IMG/VR virus record: IMGVR_UViG_3300017917_002937
Location: 1 to 64,000 of that record
DNA: 64,000 bases
DNA from: a virus
Strand: one strand, 5' to 3'
Part shown: positions 33,367-48,700 of the stretch, piece after piece
How positions within the stretch are numbered: the first letter of the stretch is position 1
How the letters are laid out: every line of letters begins with the position of its first letter
Translations under genes and position numbers: made by a program
Notes under the pieces: model-generated
The model's input: only the letters and a program-made list of their open reading frames with translations
Databases searched by the model: none
Told to the model about the DNA's origin: nothing

Positions 33367-36300
33367 ATGGCTATAAGTTCTAGACAATCCGCACTTTTTG
33401 GTATCAATGATTGGAAAGCAATTTATCAAACTTTCCGTGAGGCTGATTTTCGTAGTTATGATTATGAAACCTTAAGAAAAAGTTTTATAGATTATTTAAA
33501 AATCTATTATCCAGAAACGTTTAACGATTATATTGAAAGTAGTGAATTTATTGCATTACTTGATGTAATGGCCTACATGGGTCAAGGTTTAGCATTTAGA
33601 AATGACTTGAATACTAGAGAAAATTTTATTGATACTGCTGAACGCAGAGATAGTGTCATAAAGTTAGCCAATTTAGTAAGTTATACTCCTAAAAGAAATT
33701 TATGTGCTGAAGGGTATTTAAAGATTACAAGTATTCAAACTAGTCAAAACATAAGTGATATTAATGGTACAAATTTAAGTAACATACCTATACTATGGAA
33801 CGACCCAGCCAATCCAAATTGGTTAGAACAATTTAATACGATCCTAAATGCTACATTAATTAGTAATCAAAGAATAGGTAGACCTGGTAATGTTTCTGAT
33901 TTGTTAGGTGTTACAACAAGTGAATATTCTATGCAAATTCCTGTTAACACATTACCTATAGTTCCATTTACAAGCACTGTTGATGGTATCAATATGGATT
34001 TTGAATTAGTAAGTAGCACCAGTTTAGATGCAGATTATATCTACGAATTACCTCCTGCTCCAACAGGCAAGTTTAATTTTTTGTATAGAAATGATAAATT
34101 AGGTTACGGGAGTCCTAATACAGGTTTTTTCTTTTATTTTAAACAAGGCGCACTAACAAACTTTGATTTTAATTTAGAACAACAAATTAGTAACCAAAGC
34201 ATATTGATTGACATTCAAGGTATTAATAATACTGATACTTGGTTATATCAATTAAATGTAAATAACGGTGGAAACGTATTATGGAATAAAGTAGAAAGTG
34301 TATATGCTGATGCATATCTACAGACACAAACAAGTAGTAGAGAAATTTTTAGTGTAACTTCAGGATTTAATGATACTGTATCTTATGTGTTTGGTGATGG
34401 AGTTTTTAGTAAAATTCCAGTTGGATTATTTAGAGCATATGTTAGATCAAGTAATGGTTTAACATATACAATTGATCCAAACGAAATACAAGGTTTAAGT
34501 GTAACATTCTCATATTTAAGTAGAGTAGGTAGATTAGAAACGCTTACTTTAGGTTTAACATTAACGATTCCTGTAAGTAATGCACAAGCAAGAGAAAGTT
34601 TAGCTAGTATTAAACAACGAGCACCTACTAGATACTATACACAAAATCGTATGGTTAACGGAGAAGATTATAGTAATTTTCCATATACACTATACAGTTC
34701 AATAATTAAAAGTAAAGCAATTAATAGAAGTAGCATAGGTGTAAGTAAAAATTTAGACTTACTTGATCCGACAGGAAAATATTCAAGTACCAATAGTTTT
34801 GGAAGTGACGGAGCATTATATCAAAATAGTGATAATGGTGTACTAACACTTACTATAACTAATACAGGGGATATTATTACATTTTTAACTGGAGACCTAG
34901 CAGCAGCACTTGCTGCAAATAGGTCTACACAGTATTACTTGCAAAATTATCCAAGATACAACTTAGATAGTGCATCTGGTGATGGTGTTGTATATTGGAA
35001 TAATTCAACAGTAAATGCTAATTCAGATACAGGTTATTTTTATAATTTAAATGTTACTTCAATCGTACCTATACCCGTTGGTACTTTTTCAAGTTTAAAT
35101 GCAAAATATATTACAAAAGGTGCATTAATCAAGGTTACAGCACCTACTGGATATTATTTTGATGAGAATAATAGATTAATTTCAGGAATACCAACTCCTA
35201 GTAATCCAACTTATTTTTGGACTACAGTTTTAAATGTAGTCGGTGATGGTAATAATAATGGAGAAGGTAATTTTACAAATGGTTTAGGTCCTATTACACT
35301 GAACGGATATGTTCCTTCTGGTGTAATAATTACTACTGTAATACCTAGTTTTGATAATACTTTGTCTAATAATATTATTCAAGAAATAATCACAAAAATG
35401 GAATTAAACCAAAATTTTTCATTATTATTTAATAATTCATTGACAATAGGACAAGATCGGTGGGATATTGATAATTATGATACTTCAGGTTGGTTTGTAA
35501 ATTTTCTTTCAGACGGATCAAATCGTTATACTATTACATATAAATCATTGACTTATTATTTTGGTAGTGTAAGTGACACACGTTTTAGTTTTGATAGAGA
35601 TAAACTTGTATATGATCCTTTTTCAGGAAAAATCTTACAAGATTTCATAAAAGTTTTAATAACAAATACTCAACCAACAAATAGTTATCCATTATCTAAT
35701 CCAATTATTACAAATATAGTTGGACAAACTGTTGCGACAGATGGATACATAAATGATTTTGAAGTTGAAGTTGCAACTACAGATGTAAACAATAGAACAT
35801 TAATTGTTAATCCAGACTTTTTCAACATCATTACAGGGTATACATCAGGTTCAAGTAACATTGGTATCTATGTATTTTTTACATTAGTACAAGATGCAAT
35901 AAATTTATCACGTTATCAACTATTACCCACAACCGATGTAGTTTATATCTACCCTACAAAAACTAGTATTGAAATTATAAAATATGAATATCCATTGGGA
36001 CAGTTGTTTTATGCTTATACTGATAACAAATTTTATGTAACCATTCAAGATCAGACTGTTACAACTCCCTACTATATTGTAACTGAACAACCTGAAGGTC
36101 AATATACTGTTTTACCAGGCAGACAAGGTCTACAATATCAATATAGACATAATAGTAATAATACCACTAGAATTGATCCTGCTACAACAAATATTATTGA
36201 TTTATATGTCGTAACACAAAGTTATTACACGCAATATCAAAATTATATTACAGACAGTACAAATACCATACCCGAACCTGATAGACCCACTATAGCAGAA

Positions 36301-36744
36301 CTATCATCTGAATATGGACTTGTAAATGATTATAAAATGTTAAGTGATAGTTTAGTGCTTAATAGTGTAATTTTCAAACCATTATTTGGTCCTAAAGCTG
36401 CACCCGCTTTGAGAGCAACAATTAAAGTCATTAAATCTAGTTCTACAAATGCAAGTGATAGTGAAATCAGAAGTGCAGTATTAGGTTCAATGAATACTTA
36501 TTTTAATATAAACAATTGGAGTTTTGGAGATACGTTCTATTTCAGTGAATTAGCAGCTTATTTACATAATGAATTGGGGGACTTAATAAGTTCAGCAGTA
36601 TTAGTGCCAAATGATCCAACATTAAAGTTTGGTGATTTATATGAAATAAAATCTGGCCCATATGAAATTTTTGTAAATGGTGCCACTGCAAATGATGTTG
36701 TTATTATTAGTGCCCTTACACCGGCAGAACTACAGATAGGTTAA
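33367..36744 (+). CDS. 6: Baseplate wedge protein gp6
   Basis: 1125 aa from ATG 33367, chosen because AAAGAG and a late octamer precede it and the conserved family start is MAISSRQSALFGINDW. Further blocks are DYETLRKSFIDYLKIYYPETFND, ALLDVMAYMGQGLAFRNDLNTRENFI and AERRDSVIKLANLVSYTPKR. These are hallmarks of gp6, the largest wedge ring protein. It is longer than T4 gp6 (660 aa), with extra beta-rich inserts in the middle. The C-terminal domain (TIKVIKSSSTNASDSEI...FYFSELAAYLHNELGDLISSAVL) also fits. The giant gene follows after 4 nt. Confidence 0.9.
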   Translation: MAISSRQSALFGINDWKAIYQTFREADFRSYDYETLRKSFIDYLKIYYPETFNDYIESSEFIALLDVMAYMGQGLAFRNDLNTRENFIDTAERRDSVIKLANLVSYTPKRNLCAEGYLKITSIQTSQNISDINGTNLSNIPILWNDPANPNWLEQFNTILNATLISNQRIGRPGNVSDLLGVTTSEYSMQIPVNTLPIVPFTSTVDGINMDFELVSSTSLDADYIYELPPAPTGKFNFLYRNDKLGYGSPNTGFFFYFKQGALTNFDFNLEQQISNQSILIDIQGINNTDTWLYQLNVNNGGNVLWNKVESVYADAYLQTQTSSREIFSVTSGFNDTVSYVFGDGVFSKIPVGLFRAYVRSSNGLTYTIDPNEIQGLSVTFSYLSRVGRLETLTLGLTLTIPVSNAQARESLASIKQRAPTRYYTQNRMVNGEDYSNFPYTLYSSIIKSKAINRSSIGVSKNLDLLDPTGKYSSTNSFGSDGALYQNSDNGVLTLTITNTGDIITFLTGDLAAALAANRSTQYYLQNYPRYNLDSASGDGVVYWNNSTVNANSDTGYFYNLNVTSIVPIPVGTFSSLNAKYITKGALIKVTAPTGYYFDENNRLISGIPTPSNPTYFWTTVLNVVGDGNNNGEGNFTNGLGPITLNGYVPSGVIITTVIPSFDNTLSNNIIQEIITKMELNQNFSLLFNNSLTIGQDRWDIDNYDTSGWFVNFLSDGSNRYTITYKSLTYYFGSVSDTRFSFDRDKLVYDPFSGKILQDFIKVLITNTQPTNSYPLSNPIITNIVGQTVATDGYINDFEVEVATTDVNNRTLIVNPDFFNIITGYTSGSSNIGIYVFFTLVQDAINLSRYQLLPTTDVVYIYPTKTSIEIIKYEYPLGQLFYAYTDNKFYVTIQDQTVTTPYYIVTEQPEGQYTVLPGRQGLQYQYRHNSNNTTRIDPATTNIIDLYVVTQSYYTQYQNYITDSTNTIPEPDRPTIAELSSEYGLVNDYKMLSDSLVLNSVIFKPLFGPKAAPALRATIKVIKSSSTNASDSEIRSAVLGSMNTYFNINNWSFGDTFYFSELAAYLHNELGDLISSAVLVPNDPTLKFGDLYEIKSGPYEIFVNGATANDVVIISALTPAELQIG

Positions 36745-36748
36745 TTAA

Positions 36749-39700
36749 ATGGCTACACGTATAAGAACTTTAAATTTTTTACCTGAAATATTTCAAACTC
36801 CTACTAATTCACAATTTTTATCTGCTACTCTAGATCAAATTGTTAATCCACCTAATACTAATCGCATTCAAGGTTATGTTGGTAGTAAGTTTGGTTATGG
36901 TATAAATGCCAAAGACTATTACGTAACAGAACCAAGTAAAGAAAGAGTAGATTACCAATTAGAACCAGGTGTCGTTTTTACAAAAGATAATGAATCTACT
37001 GCATATGATTTTATAAGTTATCCAGGTATTGTGAATGGATTACAAAATCAAGGTGGTATTGTTAATAACAATGATAGATTATTTGAAAGTCAGTTTTATA
37101 GCTGGGATTCATTTTCTAATTTAGATAAACTAATTAACTTTAATTATTATTATTGGTTACCTGAAGGTCCACCAGCCGTAACAGTTAGTACAGAAACAGT
37201 TTTTACTACATTTTCATATGTTGTAGTGGATACGCCTTCTGGGTATTTAATATCTGGTAGTCAACAAGCTACAGGTAGTGTGAATCCAACTATTACATTA
37301 TTACGCGGTGGAACATATACTTTTACAGTCAATCAAGCAACCGATTTTTGGATACAAGGGGAACCAGGAGTTACTGGGTACAGTCCTACACAACCAAATT
37401 TAAATACACGAGAAATATTGGGTGTTACTAATAATGGTATTGATCAAGGTATACTTACCTTTAGTGTACCACTTGCTGATGCACAAAGTAACTTAAATTT
37501 TCCAGGTAATAATTTAGTAGATGTTGTTAGTACAATACCATTTTCTCAATTAAATGGGCAACCTGTTGTTGGATTCGCCGGTGTTGATGGTATAACGTCA
37601 TTAAACGGCTTAACTGTTATGTTTTATAATACAGGTGTTGTTAATGAATTGGGTTATGTTCAACAATTTTTTAACCAAAATAATTATGATGTTAATGGTA
37701 ACCTAATTACACCGCTTACTATAGATATAACAAATACTAATAGTGTTGGGAACGTTATAACATGTAATTCAACTGCTAATCTTACAGTTGGACAAACAAT
37801 AACTTTTACTGGTACTGAATTTGGAAACTTAACATCATACACTGGTTTAACAAGTAGTGCCATATCAGCAGGTAGTTTTAATATAGGTCAAAAATATATA
37901 ATTCAAACTAGTGGTACTACAGATTGGATATCAATCGGGTTAACAGAGACAGCAAATGTAACTGCATCAATTAGTGGTACAGTTCTGACAGTAAGTGCAG
38001 TAAATACAAATCCTTTTAGTATTGGACAAACAATTACAGGTACTGGTGTAGCATCAGGTACGGTTGTAACAGACTACAATGAAATTAATGGTACTTATAC
38101 AGTAAGTATTAGCCAAACTGTAAGTAGCACTACTATACTAGGTTATACAATTTTAGGGGGTTTATTTACTGCAACTGGTATAGGTTCAGGAACAGGAACT
38201 GCTTTACTTTATGATCCTGAAATATTTTATGTTACAAGTATTTTAAATGGTACGACTTTTACTATCGCAGCAGAAGAACCATATATTGACTATGGTGGCA
38301 CATTAGTAATAGGACAAAAATATGTAATAACAAGTTTAGGATCAACTAATTTTATATTGTCTGGTGCTGCATCAAATACAGTAGGTACTGTATTTACAGC
38401 TACAAATGTTGGTTTGGGTACTGGATCTGCAAGACAAGTTATAACAGCGGGAGCGTTTAATCCAGGATCCACCTATACAATTACAAGTATTGGTACCACA
38501 GATTTTACTTTAATAGGGGCAAGCTCTAACACAATTGGATTAAGTTTTACAGCAACTGGAGTTGGTGCAGGTAATGGTACTGCATATTTAGGAAGTAATA
38601 TTACACTTACAACAGCTACAGGGACAATGACAGGATACATTAATCAAGGTTTGTTGGAAGAAGGATATTATACAACTGTTGATGATTTATTTTATACTAT
38701 TACATATATAGGAGATCCTGCAACTCCAACAATAAGTTTAGTACCATATAATTCGATACCAACAAATCAAAAAATTACAGCAAATTTTGGTACAACTTAT
38801 AATGGCAGAAACTTTTATAAGAATACTGCAGGAACAATTATACTAATTCCTTACTTAAGTGCACCATTAACAACATTGTATTATCAAGATGGTACTTTTG
38901 CCAATAAGGTAGGTATCATTAAAATTATTGAAAGCAATACAAGTAATCGTTTAAACATTTTGACTGAAATACTTGGAAAAGACCAATATACAAGTAGTAC
39001 AGGTATAGTTTTTACAAATGGATTAAAAGTAGAATTTCAGGGAGATATTTTTCCTTCAAGTTATTTAGAAGGAAGTTACTATGTTGAAGGTGTTGGAACA
39101 AGCATACAACTTATCAATACGAATGATTTAGTTGTACCTGAAGCGTTTACAGAAAATTTATTGTTGCCATGGGACACAGTGGGTTGGGATTTTGGAAACT
39201 GGGACGGTACATCAAATATACCAATAAAACAAGATTATATAACAATAAGTAGAAATAGTTTAAGTTTAAATCCTTGGTCTAGAAGTAATCGTTGGTTTCA
39301 TATTGACGTTATTAATGCAACAGCAACTTATAATAATAATCCAAACATTGTAACAGAGTATGCTACTGAATCTGCAAAAGCAAAAAGACCTATTATTGAA
39401 TTTTATCCAAATTTAAAACTTTTTGATTTTGGCACTTTTGGTAAAGCACCTGTTGATTTTGTTGATGAAAGAACTACAGATGCTTTCAGTGAAGTAGCTG
39501 GGCAGCAAAATTATTATCCCGATGTTATTGCATATACAGATTATACAGGAAGTATCGCAACAACTAACTATACAGTATCAAGAACTATATCAGCAACAAC
39601 TACCCTGACAAATCATGTAACGGTTAGTAGTACTAATGGCTTTAGAGTTAATGATTTAATTGTTATTACATCATTGTCTACGTTTGGTGGTTTAAGTTAT

Positions 39701-42700
39701 AACACTGATTATTATGTTCAATCAATTGTTAATTCAACAACTTTAAAATTAAGTACAACAGTAAATGGAGATCCAATTAATTTGACTACAGGTTCAGGTA
39801 CAATGAATTTTGATTGGACTCCTAGAAGCACTGAAATTACTATTGCAGCAGATGACGTTACAGGCTTATTAACAGAAGGTAACTATATTACCGACTCTAC
39901 TAATTTATTACCAAATAACTCTTATATTGTAGAAATTACAGGTACTACTACATTTACAATTACAGTAAGTTGGCCAGAAAGTTCTAATCCATTTTTTACA
40001 TCAACGAGTGTAGCATCATTTATTACTACAGATACTACTGTTGATAATTATGCACTGTTTGATGGAGCAAGAATTGTTTTTGCAAATGACACAAACTTAA
40101 ATGTTAGAAATAAAATATACATTTCTAAATTTCAAAGTATTACAGGAACAAGCACACCAGTTATAACATTAATCGAAGCACTAGATGGTACAGTATATGA
40201 AAACGATCAAACTGTAAGTAAGAGGGGTTATAACAACACAGGTATAGATTTTTATTTTGATGGAAATAATTGGATAAAAGGTCAACAAAAAACAGATATA
40301 AATCAAGCTCCATTATTTGATATATTTGATAATAACGGAATAAGTTTTGGAAATAGGGACATATATGTTGGTTCAAATTTTAATGGCTGTAAACTATTCA
40401 GTTATAGTATAGGAAACGGTATCGATGATATAGTATTAGGATTTCCTATAAAGTATAGTAATATTGATAATATCGGTGATATTTCTTTTGATGTGAATTT
40501 AAACAGTGACACATTTGATTATGTTACAGGGTCAACACCTATTAATCAAAATGTAAGTAAAGGTTATGTTTATAATTATTTGACTAGAGAATTATATGAA
40601 AGAATGTTGGGTTGGCAAACAGCAAAATATCCAAGTGTGCAATATCAGCTTTTCCAGTTTAACTACGTATTAGGGGATGATAATTCATTTTTATGTGATG
40701 TGGCTGCTAATATTGTTGATAGTTGGCCTAACATTAGAGTTTTTATTAATAATAATTTAGTAGCAACTGATAACTTTACAACATTAATTGGTAGTAATTC
40801 AACTACTGTTACTATTGATTCTATTTTACTTTTAGAAAATACAGTTATTCAAATTTTAATACTTAGTGATCAAGTTAGTTTAACAGCTTATTATACCACT
40901 CCTATTAACTTAAATAATAATCCGTTTAATGTAAACATAACTTCTGTTAATGTTGGTGAAATAAGAGGGCAATATCAAAGTATATTTTATAATAATACTA
41001 ATTTAACAGGTCAAGTTTTTGGATCAAATAATTTTAGAGACTTGGGTAATTTAGTACCATATGGTGACAGAATAATACAAAATAGTGCCAGTCTTGTATT
41101 ACCTGGAGTCTTTTTAAGAAAACAAGATTGTAATTTGTTTGACGCACTTTTGTTTAATAGTAAACAATATATTTTATATAAAACTTTACTTGTTTATACT
41201 GTTAATAATTCAAATTATGAACAAAGATATAATCCTAGTGAAATTTTAGATGACGCTCTTGATCAAATAAGTGCATCAAAAACTGACAGTATGCCATTCT
41301 TTTGGAGTGATATGCTACCAGGTAAAGCAGCTTATATTATTAACAATTACACCTTTGCTAATAGTTTAAGTGTTTCAGTTTATCCACTGTCTAAGATTTA
41401 TGATTTTACCTCTGCAAATTATAATGGATTGTTGGTATACTTACAAAGAACTGCAAATAACATTGTAAATACGACACAACTTATTATCAATCAAGATTAT
41501 ACAGTAAGTGCTACAGCACCATCACTCACTATCACACTTCAATTACAACCTGGCGATACTATAATTGTAAAAGAATATAATCAAACATATGGAAGTTATG
41601 TACCAAACACTCCAACTAAATTAGGTCTATATCCTTCATTCATTCCTGAAGTTGTACTGGATACAACATATTCTACCCCAACATATTTTATAAAAGGACA
41701 TGATGGTTCATATACTAAATTATATGGCGATTATGATAGTACCAATAATTTACTTATTGATTTTCGTGATCAAGCTTTACTAGAATTTGAACGAAGAATT
41801 TATAATAATTTAAAAATTAATGATATAATACCTATACAATCTTACGAAATAACACCTGGCTTTTTTAGAGATACAGGTTATAGTTATAATGAATGGTTAG
41901 AAATTTATAGTGTAAACTTTTTAAATTGGATAGGTCAAAATCGTTTAGATTATGAATCACAAATTTATAATAAAAATAATCAATTCACATTTAATTATGA
42001 CAATAGCGGAATTAAATTAAACAATAAACCAATTGAACAGGGTTATTGGAGAGGAGTCTATACTTATTTCTATGACACTAGTACTCCTAATCTAACTCCT
42101 TGGGAAATGATTGGGTACAAAAATCAGCCTAATTGGTGGACCGATCGTTATGGTCCTGCACCATACACAAGTAATAATTTAATACTTTGGGAAGATATGG
42201 CTAATGGTATCGATTATAACAATGGTAATCCAATTGTCATAAACGAACTTAAGAGACCTGAGTTATTACAAGTTTTGCCAGTTGATTCTTATGGTAATTT
42301 ATTAAGCCCATTTGATAGTATTGTAGGTAATTTCAACGAAAGACTATTTAAAAATGATTGGAAAGTTGGCGACGACGGTCCTGTTGAATTTAGCTATAGA
42401 AGAAGTAGTACCTATCCATTTGATTTGATGAAAATTTTAGCATTGACTAAACCTGCTAAGTTTTTTAACTTAGGAGTTGATGTTGACAACTATAAGTACA
42501 ACTTAGAATTTAATCAATATTTGGTCAATGATAGAAGTCATTTAATTATATCAGACATTGAAATATATGGAAATGGTACTGCAAAAACAAGTTATATTAA
42601 TTGGATAGTTGATTATCAAAAACAAGTTGGCATTCCAGCAACTACAAATATTACAAACATTCTTAAAAATCTTGATGTTAGACTTATATATAGACTAGCT

Positions 42701-45700
42701 GGTTTTAGTGATAAAACTTTCTTAAAGTTTTTTGTAGAAAAAGGTAGCCCTAATAGTACAAATGCTTCTTTACTAATTCCAGATGAAAGTTACAGCTTAT
42801 TATTATACGATAATGTTCCATTTGACAAAATAATTTATAGTGGTATTATTGTTCAAATAGACCAAAGAGGTTTCACTGTATTTGGTAACTCACAAACACA
42901 AGCTTATTTTAACATTTTAAAACCTAAAAATAATGGAGTCTATGATCAATTAACTGTAGAAGATATTACAGTAAGAGTTCCTAGAAACTTTTTTACAACA
43001 ACTGATATTGTACCTTATGGTCAAACATTTTATAGTATTCAAGAATTGTGTATTTTTATAAAATCATATGGTGCATATTTAGAAAGTAAAGGAATGAAAT
43101 TTGATACAATTGAAAATGGATTAGAAATTAATTGGAATCAAATGATATTAGAATTCTTGTATTTTGTACAGAATGGTTGGGAAGTTGGTACACTCATTAC
43201 TTTAAACCCTGCTGCTGTAAATTTACAAATCAATAGAGAAAATGCTATTGTTCAACCTTTAACTTATTATGAATCTAATTTTGTAGTTAATGAAAATTTA
43301 TACCCTATAGCTTTGAAAGATTTAGCAATAACTAGGGAGGAAACATTTTTTAGTGTTCAAGCGTTAAATCAAGGAGATAGTATTGGTTATGGGCAATTTA
43401 ATTTAAATAGTATTGAACATGGGATTGTGTTTGATAACATAACATTATTTAATGATACAATTTATAATGTACCAACTGGTTTACGTCAGATAAGAATTTT
43501 CTGTAGAGGAACTAAAACAGCAGAATGGAATGGAACATTAACTCCTTCAGGATTTATATTAAATCAAGATAACATACAAGAATGGAATTCAACTGTAACT
43601 TATACCAAAGGACAAATTGTAAAATATAAAACAAAATACTATACAGCTATAAAAATTGTACAACCTAAAATAGTTTTTGACGAAACTGATTGGAAACGTA
43701 CAGATTATGATGAAATTCAAAAAGGTTTGTTACCAAATTCAAGCACAAGAAGTGCAGAAAGTTTATTGTATTATGATATCAACAATGCAAATTTAGAAAA
43801 TGAGGCTGATTTATTAGCATTCTCACTTGTTGGATATAGACCAAGAAATTATCTAGCACTTGCTGACTTAACCGATATAACACAAATTAATGTCTACCTT
43901 AATTTAATTAAAAACAAAGGTACAAGAAATGCTACCTATGCATTTAAAGGAGCAAACTTACCACAAGGTGGAATCGATTATGAAATTTATGAAAATTGGG
44001 CAATTAAATCAGGTGAATATGGTGGTGTTTTAAACAATAACTTTATTCAATTAAGATTACAAGAAAATGATTTAAAGGGTAATCCTAGCACGTTAGGATT
44101 AACAAATGGTAATGTTTTTGATGATGTAGAACAAACAATACCATTAAACAAAATTTATAACTATGCAAGACCTATTACTGATCCAAATATTTTAGCAACT
44201 ATTCCGGTTGATACTCCAAATAAAGTTTTTCCTGACGCAGGATATGTAAATTTTAATGATGTTAAAATGAGTGCATTTTATGCTTCATTATTAAATGGCG
44301 CAGTAGATAAAAATGGATTGGTGGTACCATTATCTAGGGTTTATGTTAATGATTATATATGGTTGGCAAAATATTTAAGTACTTGGCAAGTATATACTCC
44401 AGTAAGTAATGGACGTGTAGTTTTTGCGACAAATAATTTAAACGGGTCAGTAACACTAACTTTTAGTGAACCACATAATTTAAATTTAAATCAACTTATA
44501 GCAATAATAAATTTTGATCCAACTATAAATGGATATTTTATTGTCAAAGCAATTGTAAACATTTATAAAATTATAATTAATTTAACATTATCCCCTCAGA
44601 CTACCACAGTGTCAGGGCAAGGAATTGTATTTAAGTTTCAAACCCAGCGTGTTTCTAAGCCTAGCGACATTAATGATTTGCCTTTGTTAAATTATGAGTT
44701 TGTAAAAAATAGAGTTTGGGTAGATCAAGGATCAAGTGGTAATTGGGAAGTTTACCAAAAGAGTGTTAATTACAGTTTTGATACAGAAATTACTAAAACA
44801 AATACTGATACCTTTGGATCAGCAGTAGCATACACTGACAAATTAGGGTATTTAATAGGAGATCAAGATGCAGGTAAAGTTTATCGTTACACATATAATG
44901 ATTTAACTCAATCATATGATCTAAATCAAACATTGACACAAACTGCAAGTTTTGGTGCAAGTATTTCTTATAGTGATAATATTTTTGTTATAAGTCAACC
45001 GACAGGTACCAGCAGAGTTTATGTTTACGAGTTACCTGATTCTATTTTAACTGATGATTTAACACTTTATCAAACTGCAATTTCAGCATTAGGAGGCTCA
45101 AGTAACTGGGGTAGTTCAACTGCTATATCAGGTGATAAAAATTGGATTTATATAAGTGCAGTTGATTTAGCTAGAGTTTATGTATATAGAAAATCACAAG
45201 TTACTGATGAGTATGAATATATTACATATTTTAATGTAGGGGGTCTTACCTCAAGTGATAATTTTGGATATTCACTTAGTACTGATTATTATGGTGACAC
45301 TGTAATTGTAGGCGCTCCAAATGTAGATTATTCAGGTACTATTACAGATTGGGGCAAAACATATGTATTTACCCGAAGTCTTCAAAACATAGAATCACAA
45401 TTTAATAGTGATTCAAGTATTTCCCAAACACTTCAACTTGCTTGGACACCAACTACAATTACTTCAGCATGTAGTGCAACTGCTGTAACAACAAATCGTA
45501 TAACCTGTACAGATACAACAGGCTTTGTAGTTGATATGCCTGTAATATTTTCAGGAACCATATATTCAGGAAGTGAAATATTACCTAATACAATTTATTA
45601 TATTCATAGTATTGTTTCAGGGACACAGTTTACAATTAAAACAACGAGAGCAGGTATAACTTCTTTTGCATTAGGAACGTCGTCAGGAACAGGAATGACA

Positions 45701-48700
45701 GTAAATGTTCAAAGCGAACCACTTTATGTTAGTGTTAACGGAGAACTTGTTGAAGATTCAACTTATGGTGTAATTGGAAGTACATTAAATTATGTAGGTA
45801 ATTTAACAGCAGGAGATATAATTACTGTAAGTGGTAGTAATTTTACATTAAATCAAACACTGACCTCAACAGACATTGATACAGTAGGAATTAGATTTGG
45901 TAATAGCGTCAGCACAACCACACATGCCACTGAAGTTATTGTTGGAAGTCCATTTATTATTAGTAACAACGTAGAAGGTGCTGTATATCGATTTACTAAT
46001 GCAGGAGGTAGATTTGGAAGTGTAAGTAGCACAACAGAAGTCAATGTAACATCTGTAAGAAAATTATTAATAAATGGTTATCTAGTTTTTATTCCTGTTG
46101 GGCTTGCTGAGGATGCGGCAGATGCAATTAATGCAAGTTTGATTACAAATGTTATTGCAAGTGCAGAAAATAATTATTTGACAATTTCTATTGTTAATAG
46201 TGATCTTACTCAACCAAATGAAAAATTGATTTTAGCCAGTACAGATAGCTCAACATTTACTGAGTTGGGAATAGATATTTATTCATTAACTCAAACTATA
46301 AATTGCCCACACCCACAAGGAAGATCACAGTTTGGCACAACCGTTAAATTTAATGAATTAGGAAGTTTTGTTGCTAGCGCCCCGGTTGGTACAAGATATA
46401 CTTCAACAACTTTTGACTTTTCTGATGATGTTAATTTAGATAACGATACAGTATTTGATAATAATGCTACACAATTTGTTGACAGTTTTCCTAATGCTGG
46501 TGCAGTTTATATGTTTGACTATATTCCAAATTATAATGAAACAATCAACAATGTTGGTCAATTTATTTACGCACAAAGTATAAACGATACAGATTTAACA
46601 TATGGTAGTCAACCATATTATGGTACTGCGTTAGATTTTAATCAAAATCGTGTAATTGTTGGTACTCCTAATTTTGAACCTAATATAACAAATGGAAAGG
46701 TAACAACATTTATTAATCAATTAGGTGTGCAAGATTGGTCAATATTAAGGCAAAGCCCTGCAATTGTTGATATTAATAAAGTTTACAATGTACAAATCTT
46801 CAGCGCACAAACAAATAATACGCTAATTAATTTAGATTATATTGACCCATTACAAGGTAAAATATTAGGGGCAGCAAGACAAAACATTGATGTAATTAGT
46901 AATGTTGATCCTGCCAATTATAATCGTGCAGATCAACAACGAGGTTTATTTTGGGGAAGTGATCATGAAGGTGATATTTGGTTAAACACAAGCAGTATGG
47001 CTTATGTAAATTATCATCAAAACGATGTAGTTTATGATTCAAAATATTGGGGTGAATTATTCCCTGGTAGCTTTGTTGGCGTATATAGTTGGATATCAAG
47101 TAATGTTCCTCCTATAGATTATCAAGGTCCAGGTGTTGTATATGATGTTGAAAAATTTTCAATTCAATATATTTTGAATGCAAATAATCAAATACAGCCT
47201 ATATATTTCTTTTGGGTACAAAACACTAATATTATTTTTTACAAACGTGGCAAAACTCTTGCAGATAGTATTATTGCAAACTATATAAGAAATTCAAAAA
47301 ATTCTGGTATAAGTTATTTTGCACCAATTAAGCAAAATGTTTATGCATTATATAATTCAGGTGAATATATAAATGCAAATGACAGTATTTTAAGTTTTTC
47401 TTATGCAACTGGCAATAATGACGAGGCTATTCATAACCAATATAACTTAATAAGATCAAACTTTGCTGATGATTTTTTACCAGGGGTACCTAAATTTACA
47501 GGTGTTGTAAGCCCGAATCAGCAGGTTAATGGTACACAACTAAATAATAGTCCACAATACTTGTATGACAGATACTTAGATAGTTTTTCAGGTGTTGATG
47601 AGGTAGGTGAAATTGTTCCTAATCCATATTTACCAAAAGCTGTACAGTTTGGAATACTAGCAAGACCTAGACAAAGCTTTTTTATTGACAGATTATTAGC
47701 ACTAAAAAATTATATTACATATGCAAATACAGTAATGTCACAATTTCCTATTGTTGAATTAAGGCCTAATTTAAGCTTTTTGTTCACAGAAGGGGCAATT
47801 AATCCAAGTGATAGTCCTAATTTATTTTTTAATACAACAGATTATTGGCAATACAAGAATTGGTGGGCTGTTGGATATAGTGACAGTACAAGATCAGCAT
47901 TACAGGTACCATTGTTTGCAGACCTTTCCACACTTAATGTTAACGTAGGTACTATTGTTACAGTTAATACAAATAGCGAAGGTAGAAGTGAAACTTATAT
48001 ATTAAGTGATACTTTAATTTGGAACAGAATAGGATTACAAAATGGTACTATTGAAATAAAAGCAGAAATTTATGATTACCAAGATGCAAGATTGGGTTGG
48101 GGAGATAATTTTTGGGACACTACTCCATATGATTATTATCCAAGTGAGGAAACACGTTATATTATAAGAGCACTAAACGAACAAATTTATACAAATGAAT
48201 TTTTAATTTTTAGAAATAAAAGTTTAATTTTAATGTTTGAATATATTCAAAGTGAATCATTAGAAAATCAAAATTATTTACCATGGTTAAATAAAACTTC
48301 ATTAATTGATGTAAGTCATAAAATTAGAGAGTTAAGACCAATTGAAGTTTTTCAAAGTGACAATCAAGAATTTTTATCTGCCTACTTAAATGAAGTAAAA
48401 CCTTATCATGTAGTCATTAAGGACTTTTTATTTACCTATACAGGTAATGAAACATTTGAAGGAGATATTACAGATTTTGATTTACCATCAAAATATAATA
48501 ATACATTCAAACAGTTTATAACACCACAGATAGTATACCAAAGTCCTGATGCTAATAATGAGTATACACCAAATAATTCTATTTGGTTAGATCCAAGTTA
48601 TAATCAATGGTATGAAAATTATGGTCTTTCAATCGTTGGTCAATTAAATTATGAAATTACTACACTACAATCATATATTGGTTTATCAACAACATTTTTT

